Virus record (IMG/VR): IMGVR_UViG_3300025870_000004
Coordinates: 1-64,000 of that record
DNA length: 64,000 nt
Strand: one strand, 5' to 3'
Origin: a virus
Shown here: piece by piece, positions 51,967 through 60,231 of the stretch
Numbering within the stretch: the stretch's first letter is position 1
How the letters are laid out: every line of letters starts with the position of its first letter
Translations under genes and position numbers: made by a program
The notes under the pieces: generated by a model
Seen by the model: the letters and a program-made list of their open reading frames with translations, nothing else
What the model was told of the DNA's origin: nothing
The model's database searches: none

Positions 51967-53282
51967 AGGTAAGTCTCCAAGTCTTCAGGTGTTCCCAGAC
52001 CCCACATAGTATCAGCCTCATAGGTGTGTATTTGTTTACCATCTTTGATTGCGATGTTAAACACAGGACAAACATAGAATTCATTATTCACACGAATATC
52101 ATGGTAAATCATATCTTCGGCGTAGGTTACATAATCCTTACCACGTTTCCAGTAGTAGAACCCAACAGTCGCATTGTCACTGATAGGGTTCTTCTCTGCG
52201 ACCTCTACAACCATTCCCATACCATCGGTCTTTGCGTATGACCATTTAGGATGGGTTGCCTTGAAGGTAACGATACCTGCGTGTGCTTTCTTCTCGTTCA
52301 TCTTATACATGAAGTCAAGAACGTCCCACTCAACATACTGGTCAGAGTTCGCGATGAACAAGGGATATTCGTTGTCAATATATTCTTTTGCAAGAAGAGT
52401 TGTGCAGGCTGCACCTTCGGTCACACCATCGACCTCTACAATCTTACAGTTCGGTGCAATCAGGTTCAACATTGAGTCGAGGTTATATTGTTTGCGGTGT
52501 TCTTTTTGAACAACAAAGATATAGTTTGCATCAAACCCCAGATTATCCACAACCGTCTGAATCATAGGTTTACCCTCAACATCAATCAAGGGTTTGGGAA
52601 AGGTATACCCAGCATCGGCAAAACGACTCCCTGCCCCTGCCATCGGAATCAGGACATTGAGTTTATCATCTTTCCACTTCGGTTTCACGGGTTTACCTTT
52701 TATATTCTCTACTAGGTCAACGTTTACTTCTTCAGGTGAACTCACTCGTATCACATTCGCACCTGAACGATGAGCTGCGAGTAGACCTGTTGGAGAGTCC
52801 TCAATAATTATAGTCTCTTCGGGTAACACTCCACATTGAGACATTGCTTTCCAGTATATCTCTGGATGTGGTTTTGCGTGGTCTACATCATCAGCAGTAA
52901 TAAAAAATGAACATAGATGAATAACACCAATTCTGGATAGGCATTTCTCCACAGTTCTTTTAATCGCATTAGAGCATATTCCAATATCATAACCATCTTC
53001 CTTTAGTCGTAAGAACAAATCTATAATGTCATCGTTCTGTTGTATCGTATCTAATCTATCATATGTGTTCAGTTGTTTTTCTTCGAATATCTTTTTCGAC
53101 TCTGATTCAGAGTAACCCATACGAGATAGTTTGTCTTTGGTGGTCATACCATCATAGACTCTCAGGTGTTCCTCCTGAGTTATTGCACGGTCACCCAGTG
53201 CTTTGTTTAGTGCCTCGTAGTGGATATCCTTTGTATCAACCAGAACACCATCTAGGTCAAAGAGGACAAGTTTAATCGTCAT
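51957..53282 (-). CDS. Fused HAD phosphatase / sugar nucleotidyltransferase
   Basis: 441 aa. Residues 1-200 are a HAD hydrolase: LVLFDLDGVLVDT (D9, D11), GICSNAIKRT, HAKPHPEIYWKAM and IIIEDSPTGLLAA. Residues about 207-441 form a GT-A-type nucleotidyltransferase: LNVLIPMAGAGSRF, FPKPLIDVEGKPMIQ, FIANSDQYVEWD and WGLGTPEDLETYL. The HAD part resembles beta-phosphoglucomutase-type enzymes and could supply or trim a sugar phosphate that the second domain activates. No frameshift; one frame throughout. Which sugar and nucleotide are used is not visible. Confidence 0.85.
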   Translation of the reverse strand: MTIKLVLFDLDGVLVDTKDIHYEALNKALGDRAITQEEHLRVYDGMTTKDKLSRMGYSESESKKIFEEKQLNTYDRLDTIQQNDDIIDLFLRLKEDGYDIGICSNAIKRTVEKCLSRIGVIHLCSFFITADDVDHAKPHPEIYWKAMSQCGVLPEETIIIEDSPTGLLAAHRSGANVIRVSSPEEVNVDLVENIKGKPVKPKWKDDKLNVLIPMAGAGSRFADAGYTFPKPLIDVEGKPMIQTVVDNLGFDANYIFVVQKEHRKQYNLDSMLNLIAPNCKIVEVDGVTEGAACTTLLAKEYIDNEYPLFIANSDQYVEWDVLDFMYKMNEKKAHAGIVTFKATHPKWSYAKTDGMGMVVEVAEKNPISDNATVGFYYWKRGKDYVTYAEDMIYHDIRVNNEFYVCPVFNIAIKDGKQIHTYEADTMWGLGTPEDLETYLCR

Positions 53283-53868
53283 ATTTTATTCTAGGTGTCC
53301 GTTTGATTACTGTGTATCCAACCCGTTGAATATAGTGGTCAACAATACTCCATTCCTGTTCAATCTCAGTGATATAGTTAGCAATGATTGGGAACAGACC
53401 CTTCGAACTTTTGAAGTTCGCAGTATCGTGAAAGACGATATATTTCTTTACATGGGGTGCATGAAGCTTCAGTTCTTGTAACAGATGCTGGGGTTGATGC
53501 AGACTGTCGATGTGAAGGAGGTCAACCTCACTGATAGATGATTTGTCATGACTTGACATATTCTCATACGAAAAATCAATATTATTTTCTTCTGCGTATT
53601 TTTCGAAGTGCTTGATATATGGAAGGAAATCATGCGGTGCTATATCAATACCAGTAATTTTCTTAGGATTAGTCATCAACATTGCGGCAAGGGTAGCACC
53701 CTGACAGACACCCAGTTCTTTGATTGTCTCGGATTCCTTGGCACATTTGACCAATGCATTGTGGTGATGCATATATTCTTTTCCGTGTGACCCTTGTTGT
53801 GATTTTGTGATTTCTTTATAAAATTCTTTGATGTCTTTCACATAAGTGATATCATGTTTAACAGCCAT
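53272..53868 (-). CDS. SAM-dependent methyltransferase (CmcI-like)
   Basis: 198 aa. TIKELGVCQGATLAAMLM is the SAM-binding loop, KITGIDIAPHD is the acidic end of strand 2, and DLLHIDSLHQPQHLLQEL plus IVFHDTAN follow, matching Methyltransf_24/CmcI-type enzymes that often O-methylate sugars. Overlaps the fused nucleotidyltransferase gene by 11 bases. Likely acceptor: a glycan in this island. Confidence 0.7.
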   Translation of the reverse strand: MAVKHDITYVKDIKEFYKEITKSQQGSHGKEYMHHHNALVKCAKESETIKELGVCQGATLAAMLMTNPKKITGIDIAPHDFLPYIKHFEKYAEENNIDFSYENMSSHDKSSISEVDLLHIDSLHQPQHLLQELKLHAPHVKKYIVFHDTANFKSSKGLFPIIANYITEIEQEWSIVDHYIQRVGYTVIKRTPRIKYDD

Positions 53869-53871
53869 ATT

Positions 53872-54570
53872 CTAACTTCCTTTATGACTTAGATTCGGAT
53901 TTGTTTTTTGTAATTTTACAATACTTGGATTGAGTGCCTGTAGTTTCATAACTTTGCTGTTATATATGTAATCACTTTGGTCAAGTCCGTGTTTCTCGGC
54001 TGCCCGAAGTAACTTCTCAGCACCATAGGGAGTTAGGGCATAGGCAGAAGTGCCTGGTGTCATGTGTGCGCCAGTCCATCGATTGTTATGATAATACCTC
54101 AATGGATATTCGGTCGGAAACTCATATGTTACTTCAAGAGGAGGTGTGTATGATTGTTGCCAATTAGACCAAGATTTGTGGGCAAGAATAGAGGGTTTCT
54201 TAAATGCGTAATCGAAGGAGAGAAAAAGATAGTCCTCGAAGGAAGGTATATCACATTTACTAATTACCTGAATGTCATGTTCAAGAAAAATCATTGGTTC
54301 GCCCGCATTGATAACACGGGTCGCATGTCTTAGATTATTAAAGACACAAGACTTCTTGATAGGATACTTGCGTGGTTCATTCTTGGAGAAACACTCCAAC
54401 CGACCACTATTGATATTAGAATAAGAAAACTCATTATCGTCAAGAGTCTTAGGGGTAATACCAGAGATTGGTTCATAATCCCAATTGAATTTCTGAAGAG
54501 ACTTCTCTGCTATCTCTTTACATTGTTCACTGGCATTATTACCTTCAACATATATTAAAAATGATTTCAT
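53872..54570 (-). CDS. Glycosyltransferase, GT25-like (copy 3)
   Basis: 232 aa from ATG at 54570 (ATGA overlap with the upstream methyltransferase stop). MKSFLIYVEGNNASEQCKE, SCVFNNLRHATRVINAG, MIFLEHDIQVISK and AYALTPYGAEKLLRAAEKHG give the GT25 order with the EHD triplet. An insertion of about 50 residues after EHD distinguishes it from the other copies. Confidence 0.65.
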   Translation of the reverse strand: MKSFLIYVEGNNASEQCKEIAEKSLQKFNWDYEPISGITPKTLDDNEFSYSNINSGRLECFSKNEPRKYPIKKSCVFNNLRHATRVINAGEPMIFLEHDIQVISKCDIPSFEDYLFLSFDYAFKKPSILAHKSWSNWQQSYTPPLEVTYEFPTEYPLRYYHNNRWTGAHMTPGTSAYALTPYGAEKLLRAAEKHGLDQSDYIYNSKVMKLQALNPSIVKLQKTNPNLSHKGS

Positions 54571-55103
54571 TTTCTTTCCCACTTTACATACATTCTATTC
54601 TGGTCAGGCATAAACTCCGTGACCCTATAACCCGTTGCTTCTGAAAGCATTATATGATGATTTATATGCCATTTAAAGAAGGGAACTTCGTTCACATTCT
54701 TATTGTCATGGTCACGATGGCCTGGATTACATCTCCAGTAGATACGCGACTTATCTTTCATACAGAACTTAGTCAAGTTATCGATTTGTTTTGCAACATC
54801 CGTAAACTCACCAAAGTTAATACTACCTAGACAGAATGCAACATCAAACTTTTCGTCAGGTCGATAGTCTTCTATTGCTACTTGTTCGTCTGACCCAATG
54901 TCTGTAATATCGATACCATGTAAGTTTTTAAGGTGTCTTTTAAAAGGATTAACCCCACAACCCACGTCAAGCACAGATTCTGTATCATTAATTTCATCAA
55001 TCAATCTCCATCCAGTCCAGTAATAACTATCGAGTCCTGCGGTGCGAGAACTCGGCCAGTCATATGTGAAATAGTTCTTCAACCATTCTCTGTTGTATTC
55101 CAT
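54567..55103 (-). CDS. Class I SAM methyltransferase
   Basis: 178 aa. SVLDVGCGVNPFKRHL is the SAM-binding motif I; LHGIDITDIG and DVAFCLGSINFGEF follow as motifs II and IV. Short for the fold, with a reduced C-terminal sheet (QNRMYVKWERK). Substrate unknown; glycan or small-molecule methylation is plausible from the neighbours. Overlaps the next upstream gene by 25 bases. Confidence 0.7.
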   Translation of the reverse strand: MEYNREWLKNYFTYDWPSSRTAGLDSYYWTGWRLIDEINDTESVLDVGCGVNPFKRHLKNLHGIDITDIGSDEQVAIEDYRPDEKFDVAFCLGSINFGEFTDVAKQIDNLTKFCMKDKSRIYWRCNPGHRDHDNKNVNEVPFFKWHINHHIMLSEATGYRVTEFMPDQNRMYVKWERK

Positions 55104-55612
55104 ATGTAATAATCTCGCTTTCCGTCATTATGTTTTTCAAGTTCATGTTCTTGAACAAATTCCGTGATGAGAAGGTTCTGCATCTGTATCTGTTCTATCA
55201 TATTGTCATCGTCACGATACCACTTGTAGTCAGGATACTTGATATTCCAACCACCACATTGATGCCACCAATCGAAACATTCTTGGTTAGTTCTATATAC
55301 CAAATGAATAGGACAACCAAAGTCCATGAGATATGGTAAGTGATATGCAAATGTGTGAGACTTGATTACGCGAATGCCCTCACCACTGAAAGGTTCGTCC
55401 CAGTGTTTCTCTTCGTTTCTAAACTCCATGCCGGGGTCAAAGTATGCACCTCGATGCATCAGGTTCTTACAACCCTCACGACCACGCCAATACTCTCGTT
55501 CAGGTGACATATCTGTCTTGTCAAGGTCATCACGAGTGTATAGGTGGTCTTCTACATACCCACTCCAACGACTGCCTGGCGCACCTGTTACGAAGATATA
55601 CTTACCGTTCAT
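55079..55612 (-). CDS. P-loop sulfotransferase-like protein (short)
   Basis: 177 aa. YIFVTGAPGSRWSGYVE looks like a PAPS- or ATP-binding loop; HLVYRTNQECFDWWHQCGG replaces the usual 3'-PB Arg/Ser region and contains R and W/C residues. Smaller than normal sulfotransferases (about 230 aa or more). It pairs with the next gene, which has a comparable loop. Kinase or sulfotransferase cannot be separated here. Confidence 0.5.
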   Translation of the reverse strand: MNGKYIFVTGAPGSRWSGYVEDHLYTRDDLDKTDMSPEREYWRGREGCKNLMHRGAYFDPGMEFRNEEKHWDEPFSGEGIRVIKSHTFAYHLPYLMDFGCPIHLVYRTNQECFDWWHQCGGWNIKYPDYKWYRDDDNMIEQIQMQNLLITEFVQEHELEKHNDGKRDYYIWNTTENG

Positions 55613-56240
55613 TCTTTGGTCTTATCCCATTCCATACTTGTTCATCAAGCCAGTGAGAGTCAACATGCTTTACATACTTCTCATTCTGGTTCTCACTGAT
55701 TGTCTTATTTATTCGTTCATCATCGTATGCAATTGGGAAGTCTAGAACCTTTGACAACCACTTCAGGTATGCACCGCCATAGAGATAGAGTGACTCGTGC
55801 GATAGAAAGTGTAGGTCTGCATCTAGATTGTAATAGTATTGTAGTGCAGTCGGCATCGTGACTTCTTTTCGAACTCGTCTCTGTTGCTCTTTATTGATAT
55901 TCTCTTCTCTTACAACGACACAGACTTTCACATCGTATCCCGCATTCTTCGCTTCGTTTACAACTTCTTGTATCTTCGGGACTTGTTTCACTCCGTCATA
56001 CACAAAAGGCACACTGACGTTTGCGACAATCGCAGAACCCTTCAACATACTCTTTGTCTTTGACGGGTCAACCCAGCACTCTGCAAAGGGTTCTTCGTCA
56101 CTTGGTATCCAATACTTGTCACCAAAGTCCCACCCATTCACATACGGATGATAACCAAGAACTTTACTGAATAGATGATTACCAGACCCTTGTGGGCCTG
56201 TGACTATCAGTAGTCTTTTATACTCTTTGTTGCCCGACAT
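55602..56240 (-). CDS. P-loop sulfotransferase/kinase-like protein
   Basis: 212 aa. LLIVTGPQGSGNHLFSKVL is a P-loop-like motif with G-S/T pattern as in sulfotransferases, and VKVCVVVREENINKEQQRRV is a basic helix that may serve the 3'-phosphate site. It overlaps the preceding and following genes. Two adjacent variants of this fold suggest successive steps or a heteromeric enzyme; inference only. Confidence 0.5.
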   Translation of the reverse strand: MSGNKEYKRLLIVTGPQGSGNHLFSKVLGYHPYVNGWDFGDKYWIPSDEEPFAECWVDPSKTKSMLKGSAIVANVSVPFVYDGVKQVPKIQEVVNEAKNAGYDVKVCVVVREENINKEQQRRVRKEVTMPTALQYYYNLDADLHFLSHESLYLYGGAYLKWLSKVLDFPIAYDDERINKTISENQNEKYVKHVDSHWLDEQVWNGIRPKNER

Positions 56241-56898
56241 AGGTTCTCACTTTCAATGGATTGATTTCATCTGTGGGGCCTGTTCCAGAGTCAGGACTGA
56301 ATACAAACAACGTAACGTCCTCACCCTTATTACACATGAAATTGTGTAGAACGTTTCTTTCCATCACCCAACAGTCACCTGCTTTGATAGGGAACATCTC
56401 ATCATTATCGAGTTCAATCTCACCTTTACCTGAGAGAATCAATCCAATACGTTGACTTGGGTGGGTGTGTAGAGTTTGTTTCATCCCTGCGGGGAAGTGG
56501 ACATAGTTGATGACGGGGAGTCCAAGACGGCCTGGGTTTACTGCGGTGGTGTTCGTGCCGCCATCCATGTATGATAGGTTGCCTTTTGGATTATCGTGTG
56601 GTATAAACATGCGGTCATCGTTGAGATGTAGACCATAGAACTTGATATGAGCAAATACAGATGTCTCGTTGTGTGTCTCAACAGTAAACTCATTATCTGT
56701 CTGTCCAGCAAAACTGTTTGTATCGACAGACCAGCCATTCTTCATATGGACACTACAATCTTTGCCCATGATATAACTTGTTCCGATAGACTCGTGATTG
56801 TTGAGATAGGTCGTGCTGGTGCCTTTCACAACTTGAATGTCATAGTTCCATATATCAGTAACTTGATAGGTCTCTGTATTCTCAATTTGTTTCATCAT
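56218..56898 (-). CDS. Cupin-domain protein
   Basis: 226 aa. Residues about 140-205 have a clear cupin: HTHPSQRIGLILSGKGEIEL, then DNDEMFPIKAGDCWVMERNV and LHNF. His residues give the metal site. The N-terminal 130 residues form a further beta region that could be a second, divergent cupin. Sugar-processing cupins (epimerases, isomerases) fit the surroundings. Start overlaps the amidotransferase stop (ATGATG). Confidence 0.75.
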   Translation of the reverse strand: MMKQIENTETYQVTDIWNYDIQVVKGTSTTYLNNHESIGTSYIMGKDCSVHMKNGWSVDTNSFAGQTDNEFTVETHNETSVFAHIKFYGLHLNDDRMFIPHDNPKGNLSYMDGGTNTTAVNPGRLGLPVINYVHFPAGMKQTLHTHPSQRIGLILSGKGEIELDNDEMFPIKAGDCWVMERNVLHNFMCNKGEDVTLFVFSPDSGTGPTDEINPLKVRTYVGQQRV

Positions 56899-57446
56899 AA
56901 TCCTGTCACCTCTCTAATCTCTTTAGGTATGAAAGGTCTAGACATTCTTTCGGGATGCCAGACAATCGCGCAAACGTTACCCTTCATCCAAGACTCTGTG
57001 TTACCTTCATCATCAATGTATAATTGTATCACATTTTGGGGTAGTTTGTCAATAGAAATATTATGAAAACTGTTCACACGGGTGTGGGTAGGTATGTTAC
57101 CATAGACGAGATGTTCGGTATCATAGTGACCCTCACAGTCTTTTGTGCTGCCACCGAGCATCTCTGTCAGTAGAAACGCACCATGACATATACCGAGCAT
57201 AGGTTTACCCAGTCTCGACATTTCGGTTATGAGGGATACTTCTGTGAGGATGCGAATCTCTTCGTTGTCCCCACCCGTAATGATGAGTAGGTCGAGAGAC
57301 TCCGCAAGGGATTCATAATCTAAGTCTTCACGATTTGGGATGGGGATGAGTTCATGACCCTTCAACAACCTATACCAGTTGTGGTCTAAGGAGTCATGAA
57401 CTTGTCCGTTGTGCGTGAGGACTCTTTGTGTGAGTCCTATTCTCAT
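56895..57446 (-). CDS. Class I glutamine amidotransferase (PuuD / peptidase C26-like)
   Basis: 183 aa. MRIGLTQRVLTHNGQVHDSL and DHNWYRLL lead into LLIITGGDN; the nucleophile Cys is in LGICHGAFLLTEML and the His-Glu pair is in WHPERMSRP. All three catalytic residues are present. N-terminal IGLTQRV...DxLDxxW resembles the hydrolase used in capsular phosphoramidate synthesis (Campylobacter Cj1417 type) more than nucleotide biosynthesis enzymes; this is a memory-based resemblance. It would release ammonia or cut a gamma-glutamyl bond. Coupled to cupin and ferritin-like genes. Confidence 0.75.
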   Translation of the reverse strand: MRIGLTQRVLTHNGQVHDSLDHNWYRLLKGHELIPIPNREDLDYESLAESLDLLIITGGDNEEIRILTEVSLITEMSRLGKPMLGICHGAFLLTEMLGGSTKDCEGHYDTEHLVYGNIPTHTRVNSFHNISIDKLPQNVIQLYIDDEGNTESWMKGNVCAIVWHPERMSRPFIPKEIREVTGL

Positions 57447-58145
57447 TTACCAACCGTAGGCTGCGTTTACGAGTTCGCGTGAACCTTTTGCTTCTACTGT
57501 GTTTTCGCACGAGATTTCAAACAGGTCTTTACGCATTGCTTCGATAATACGAAGAACACGACTCTGTGTTTTCTCATCAGTTGCAACTTTGCGTAACTTG
57601 TATGCGCCGATACCACTGTGAAAACCTTCGTCTTTGGCAATCTCGCGATAACGACCAGAGATGAAACTATCTTCGATAGTGTCTGCCATCTGATTCCACA
57701 CTGCTTCTGCACGACCTTCCGCGACCAACTGGTATGCGGCGAGGACTGCTTCGTCGTTCTCTGCGTCATACTTCTCAAGCAGTGATGCACCTTTGGCAGT
57801 GTCTGCTTTTCTTTCAGCTTCAAGTGCTTGGGAGACGTTTACTTCTTCACCAGTGATATGTTCAATAACTTCCTTGACCATACGGTAGTGTTTTGCTTCG
57901 TCTGCTGCTTGTTTTGAAAGCAATTCTAATTCTCTTGGGTCTGCATCATCTTCTGCACTAGCAATCTGTGCAGAGATTTCCGACATATTCATACGTTCAT
58001 TGACCATACGACCAATGAAGTGGTCAACCATTTCCTCTTTAGGAAGGTCGCCTTCGAAGTATGCCTTGACGTTCATCTTGGATGCTTCGAACAATGCTTG
58101 GTTTTCTTTGCGAATTTTCTTCACAAACTCTTGTGGATTTAACAT
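57447..58145 (-). CDS. Ferritin-like diiron protein
   Basis: 232 aa, helical. Iron ligand pattern: E50 or E56 in MVNERMNMSEISAQ, then E83-A-K-H86 in ADEAKHYRMV, E143 or E147 in VAEGRAEAVW, and E173-G-F-H176 in KDEGFHSGIG. This is a complete E / ExxH / E / ExxH four-helix bundle. It could be an oxygenase, a reductase-like partner, or an iron-redox protein. Its own TATAAATA lies 34 bases upstream and the next gene starts right after its stop. Confidence 0.8.
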   Translation of the reverse strand: MLNPQEFVKKIRKENQALFEASKMNVKAYFEGDLPKEEMVDHFIGRMVNERMNMSEISAQIASAEDDADPRELELLSKQAADEAKHYRMVKEVIEHITGEEVNVSQALEAERKADTAKGASLLEKYDAENDEAVLAAYQLVAEGRAEAVWNQMADTIEDSFISGRYREIAKDEGFHSGIGAYKLRKVATDEKTQSRVLRIIEAMRKDLFEISCENTVEAKGSRELVNAAYGW

Positions 58146-58179
58146 GTTAGTTCCTTATTCACTCTATTGACAATAACAG

Positions 58180-58187
58180 TATTTATA
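58180..58187 (-). promoter_or_regulatory. T4-type late promoter
   Basis: Exact TATAAATA on the minus strand, 34 bases before the ferritin-like gene. It separates the 47.4-58.1 kb segment of the island from the upstream part. Confidence 0.7.
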
Positions 58188-58962
58188 CAATTTGTTTCAT
58201 CAACTCTCCAACATTCTCCCCCTTATTAGGAAGTTTGTCTTTGAGGAAGAAATGAATGAAGTGACAGTCCTTCAAGTTATCGACTGCACTATACAACCCA
58301 TTCCATTTACCGTCCATGTGTTTGGTTGGAATGTTATATCTCTTGAGGAAGTAGTTCAACAGCGTTTGGTCAGTAGACCACTTCCATGCACCCTGTCCAT
58401 CAACAAAGTCCTTGAACTCCATACGATTGATGAAACTATGTGGGTCTTGGCCCTTGAGATATGGTTTGAAGAGTTCACTGTTCAACAGAATCAGACCCAT
58501 GTTGAAGAACTCAAACCCTAGACTATTCGGTTTGAAATCTAATTTATTACTATGGAGAGGATTATATTGCATACGAGAGTAATTGATAATCTTGTCTTTA
58601 TACCAATCCTGAATACTCATCTCACGTTCACACACAGCCCCAAAGGCTTGTTCTGTTCCAAAGTCCTCAAAGATATTTGGTGCGTCTGGTCGGATATAGA
58701 TGTCTGCGTCGATGATTGCAATCTGGTCGTAATAATTCAGATACTCAAATGCATTCTCTTTCTCGTAGATAGGTAGATATCCACCATATTTCATATAGGA
58801 CTCTTCACTACGATTTGTCGCAAAGATATCTGGTTTGATACGCAACTTAGGCTGTGTCAATACAATGTGTTCAATATCATACTTCTTACAATAGTCTGCA
58901 ACCGACTGAATACAGTGGTCGTATAGTTTTGACGGTTTACCTACCGACACTTGGTAAATCAT
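58183..58962 (-). CDS. Glycosyltransferase, GT8-like
   Basis: 259 aa from ATG at 58962, one base past the upstream stop. MIYQVSVGKPSKLYDHCIQS; IAIIDADIYIRPDAPNIFED (DxD plus acidic residues); FFNMGLILLNSELFKPYL; DCHFIHFFLKDK, whose His ends the family motif set. Likely Mn/Mg-dependent sugar transfer from a nucleotide sugar. Cytosolic. Confidence 0.7.
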   Translation of the reverse strand: MIYQVSVGKPSKLYDHCIQSVADYCKKYDIEHIVLTQPKLRIKPDIFATNRSEESYMKYGGYLPIYEKENAFEYLNYYDQIAIIDADIYIRPDAPNIFEDFGTEQAFGAVCEREMSIQDWYKDKIINYSRMQYNPLHSNKLDFKPNSLGFEFFNMGLILLNSELFKPYLKGQDPHSFINRMEFKDFVDGQGAWKWSTDQTLLNYFLKRYNIPTKHMDGKWNGLYSAVDNLKDCHFIHFFLKDKLPNKGENVGELMKQIV

Positions 58963-58963
58963 T

Positions 58964-59572
58964 CTAGTGGCCAACTGTGCCTCCAATTTCTGCATCATAT
59001 ACTGGTCTGCAATATTTAGTCACGAGATTAGTATCCCGATTTAGTTTATCGAACATGATATCATCGATGTATCTGGTGTGAACCTCAGTCACACACTCTA
59101 AGAGTAATTCCTCTGCGACCTCTGGTTCGATATAATATGCGGATGTGATAGGGCAGAGTTTTAAGTCCCACCAGTATGGGTGACCCTTGAACCTATCGCA
59201 ATAGTTGTGAAACTCATCATCGTTCTGAAAATTACAGATTGAGAAGTATGGTGCGATTACAGGCATATCCGATGTCAGACATTCGGTGTCATGTTCTATC
59301 ACCGTGATTGGTCTGTCCTCTTTCACACACTTTTCCCAGAGAAGATAGTGACTATACCAACATCCCATCTCTGACGGGGTGAAGTCTCGTTTGCCGTGAT
59401 ACTGGTCAATCTTAATATCATCATATAGATGAAGAGTCTCGGCAGTCACCGCATCAAACATGTTCACCTCAAACCCATGTTTCTTCCACGAGGGTAGAAC
59501 CTTGTTCACATAATACTGCGACACCTCACTCTCAGGCATCTGTATCATCCAAATGTTGTCACATGTCTCCAT
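58964..59572 (-). CDS. Glycosyltransferase, GT25-like (copy 4)
   Basis: 202 aa from ATG at 59572 (METCDNIWMIQMPESEVS). SEMGCWYSHYLLWEKCVK, PITVIEHDTECLTSDMPV and AYYIEPEVAEELLLECV follow the GT25 order, with EHD at the metal site; shorter than copies 1-3. A longer in-frame start lies inside the preceding gene. Function as for the other copies. Confidence 0.65.
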   Translation of the reverse strand: METCDNIWMIQMPESEVSQYYVNKVLPSWKKHGFEVNMFDAVTAETLHLYDDIKIDQYHGKRDFTPSEMGCWYSHYLLWEKCVKEDRPITVIEHDTECLTSDMPVIAPYFSICNFQNDDEFHNYCDRFKGHPYWWDLKLCPITSAYYIEPEVAEELLLECVTEVHTRYIDDIMFDKLNRDTNLVTKYCRPVYDAEIGGTVGH

Positions 59573-60231
59573 AGTGTAACCCAACTCAGTATATTCCTTG
59601 TCTTCTCTTTGTGTAAGACTTGCCACCAACCATCTTCGGCTGGTAATAATTTTTTCTCATCGTATAGTTGAAATATCTTATTTGTATCAACGCTCTTTGT
59701 TATAATAAGAAAGTCTCTCAGTTTATTCTCATCTACTACCCAATGATAATCCAATGGAACAGTAAGGTTTTGTAATGCCACTTCAAATTGTTCGGGAGTC
59801 ATCATAACAGGAACGGCTCCGAAACCTACAGTTTCACATTTATATTTTTCCATTATAACATTAATCACATCTCTTGTCAAGGGATTATTGATGTAGGTGT
59901 CATATCTAACTCTGATGTAGTAATCAAATTCTTCGTCTAGACTATCAACCGCATGAGCAAACCCTAATATCTGAAAATGCCTTTTATGGTGTTTGGTTAC
60001 CTCGACCACTTTCTCTTCAGGTTCATATGGATGATATGTAACCTCTGGTTCTGGTGTGAACAAAACTTCATACTTGAAATCTTTGAACTTATCCTTGTAT
60101 TCTGTCCACGAATGAAAGACTGCCTTGTCGTGTGGAATATGATTTAGAATCCGTTCTGTCATGGCATTCACATTCATACCATCAGGCGGAACACCATTGA
60201 ATATCAATACAATCTTTTTATCGGAATTCAT
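59545..60231 (-). CDS. WavE-like glycan biosynthesis protein (copy 2)
   Basis: 228 aa from ATG at 60231 (MNSDKKIVLIFNGVPPDG). Shares PEVTYHP, DYYIRVRYDTYIN and AEDGWWQVLHKE with the gene at 51205-51966. A KHHKRHFQ helix gives further His and Arg residues. Overlaps the radical SAM gene by 14 bases and the next gene by 28 bases. Confidence 0.55.
   Translation of the reverse strand: MNSDKKIVLIFNGVPPDGMNVNAMTERILNHIPHDKAVFHSWTEYKDKFKDFKYEVLFTPEPEVTYHPYEPEEKVVEVTKHHKRHFQILGFAHAVDSLDEEFDYYIRVRYDTYINNPLTRDVINVIMEKYKCETVGFGAVPVMMTPEQFEVALQNLTVPLDYHWVVDENKLRDFLIITKSVDTNKIFQLYDEKKLLPAEDGWWQVLHKEKTRNILSWVTLWRHVTTFG

Noticed and set aside
51957-53282. HAD-nucleotidyltransferase fusion as a sequencing error joining two genes
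   Set aside because: The frame is continuous with no stop, start or ribosome-binding site at the domain border, and both domains are complete; kept as a fusion.
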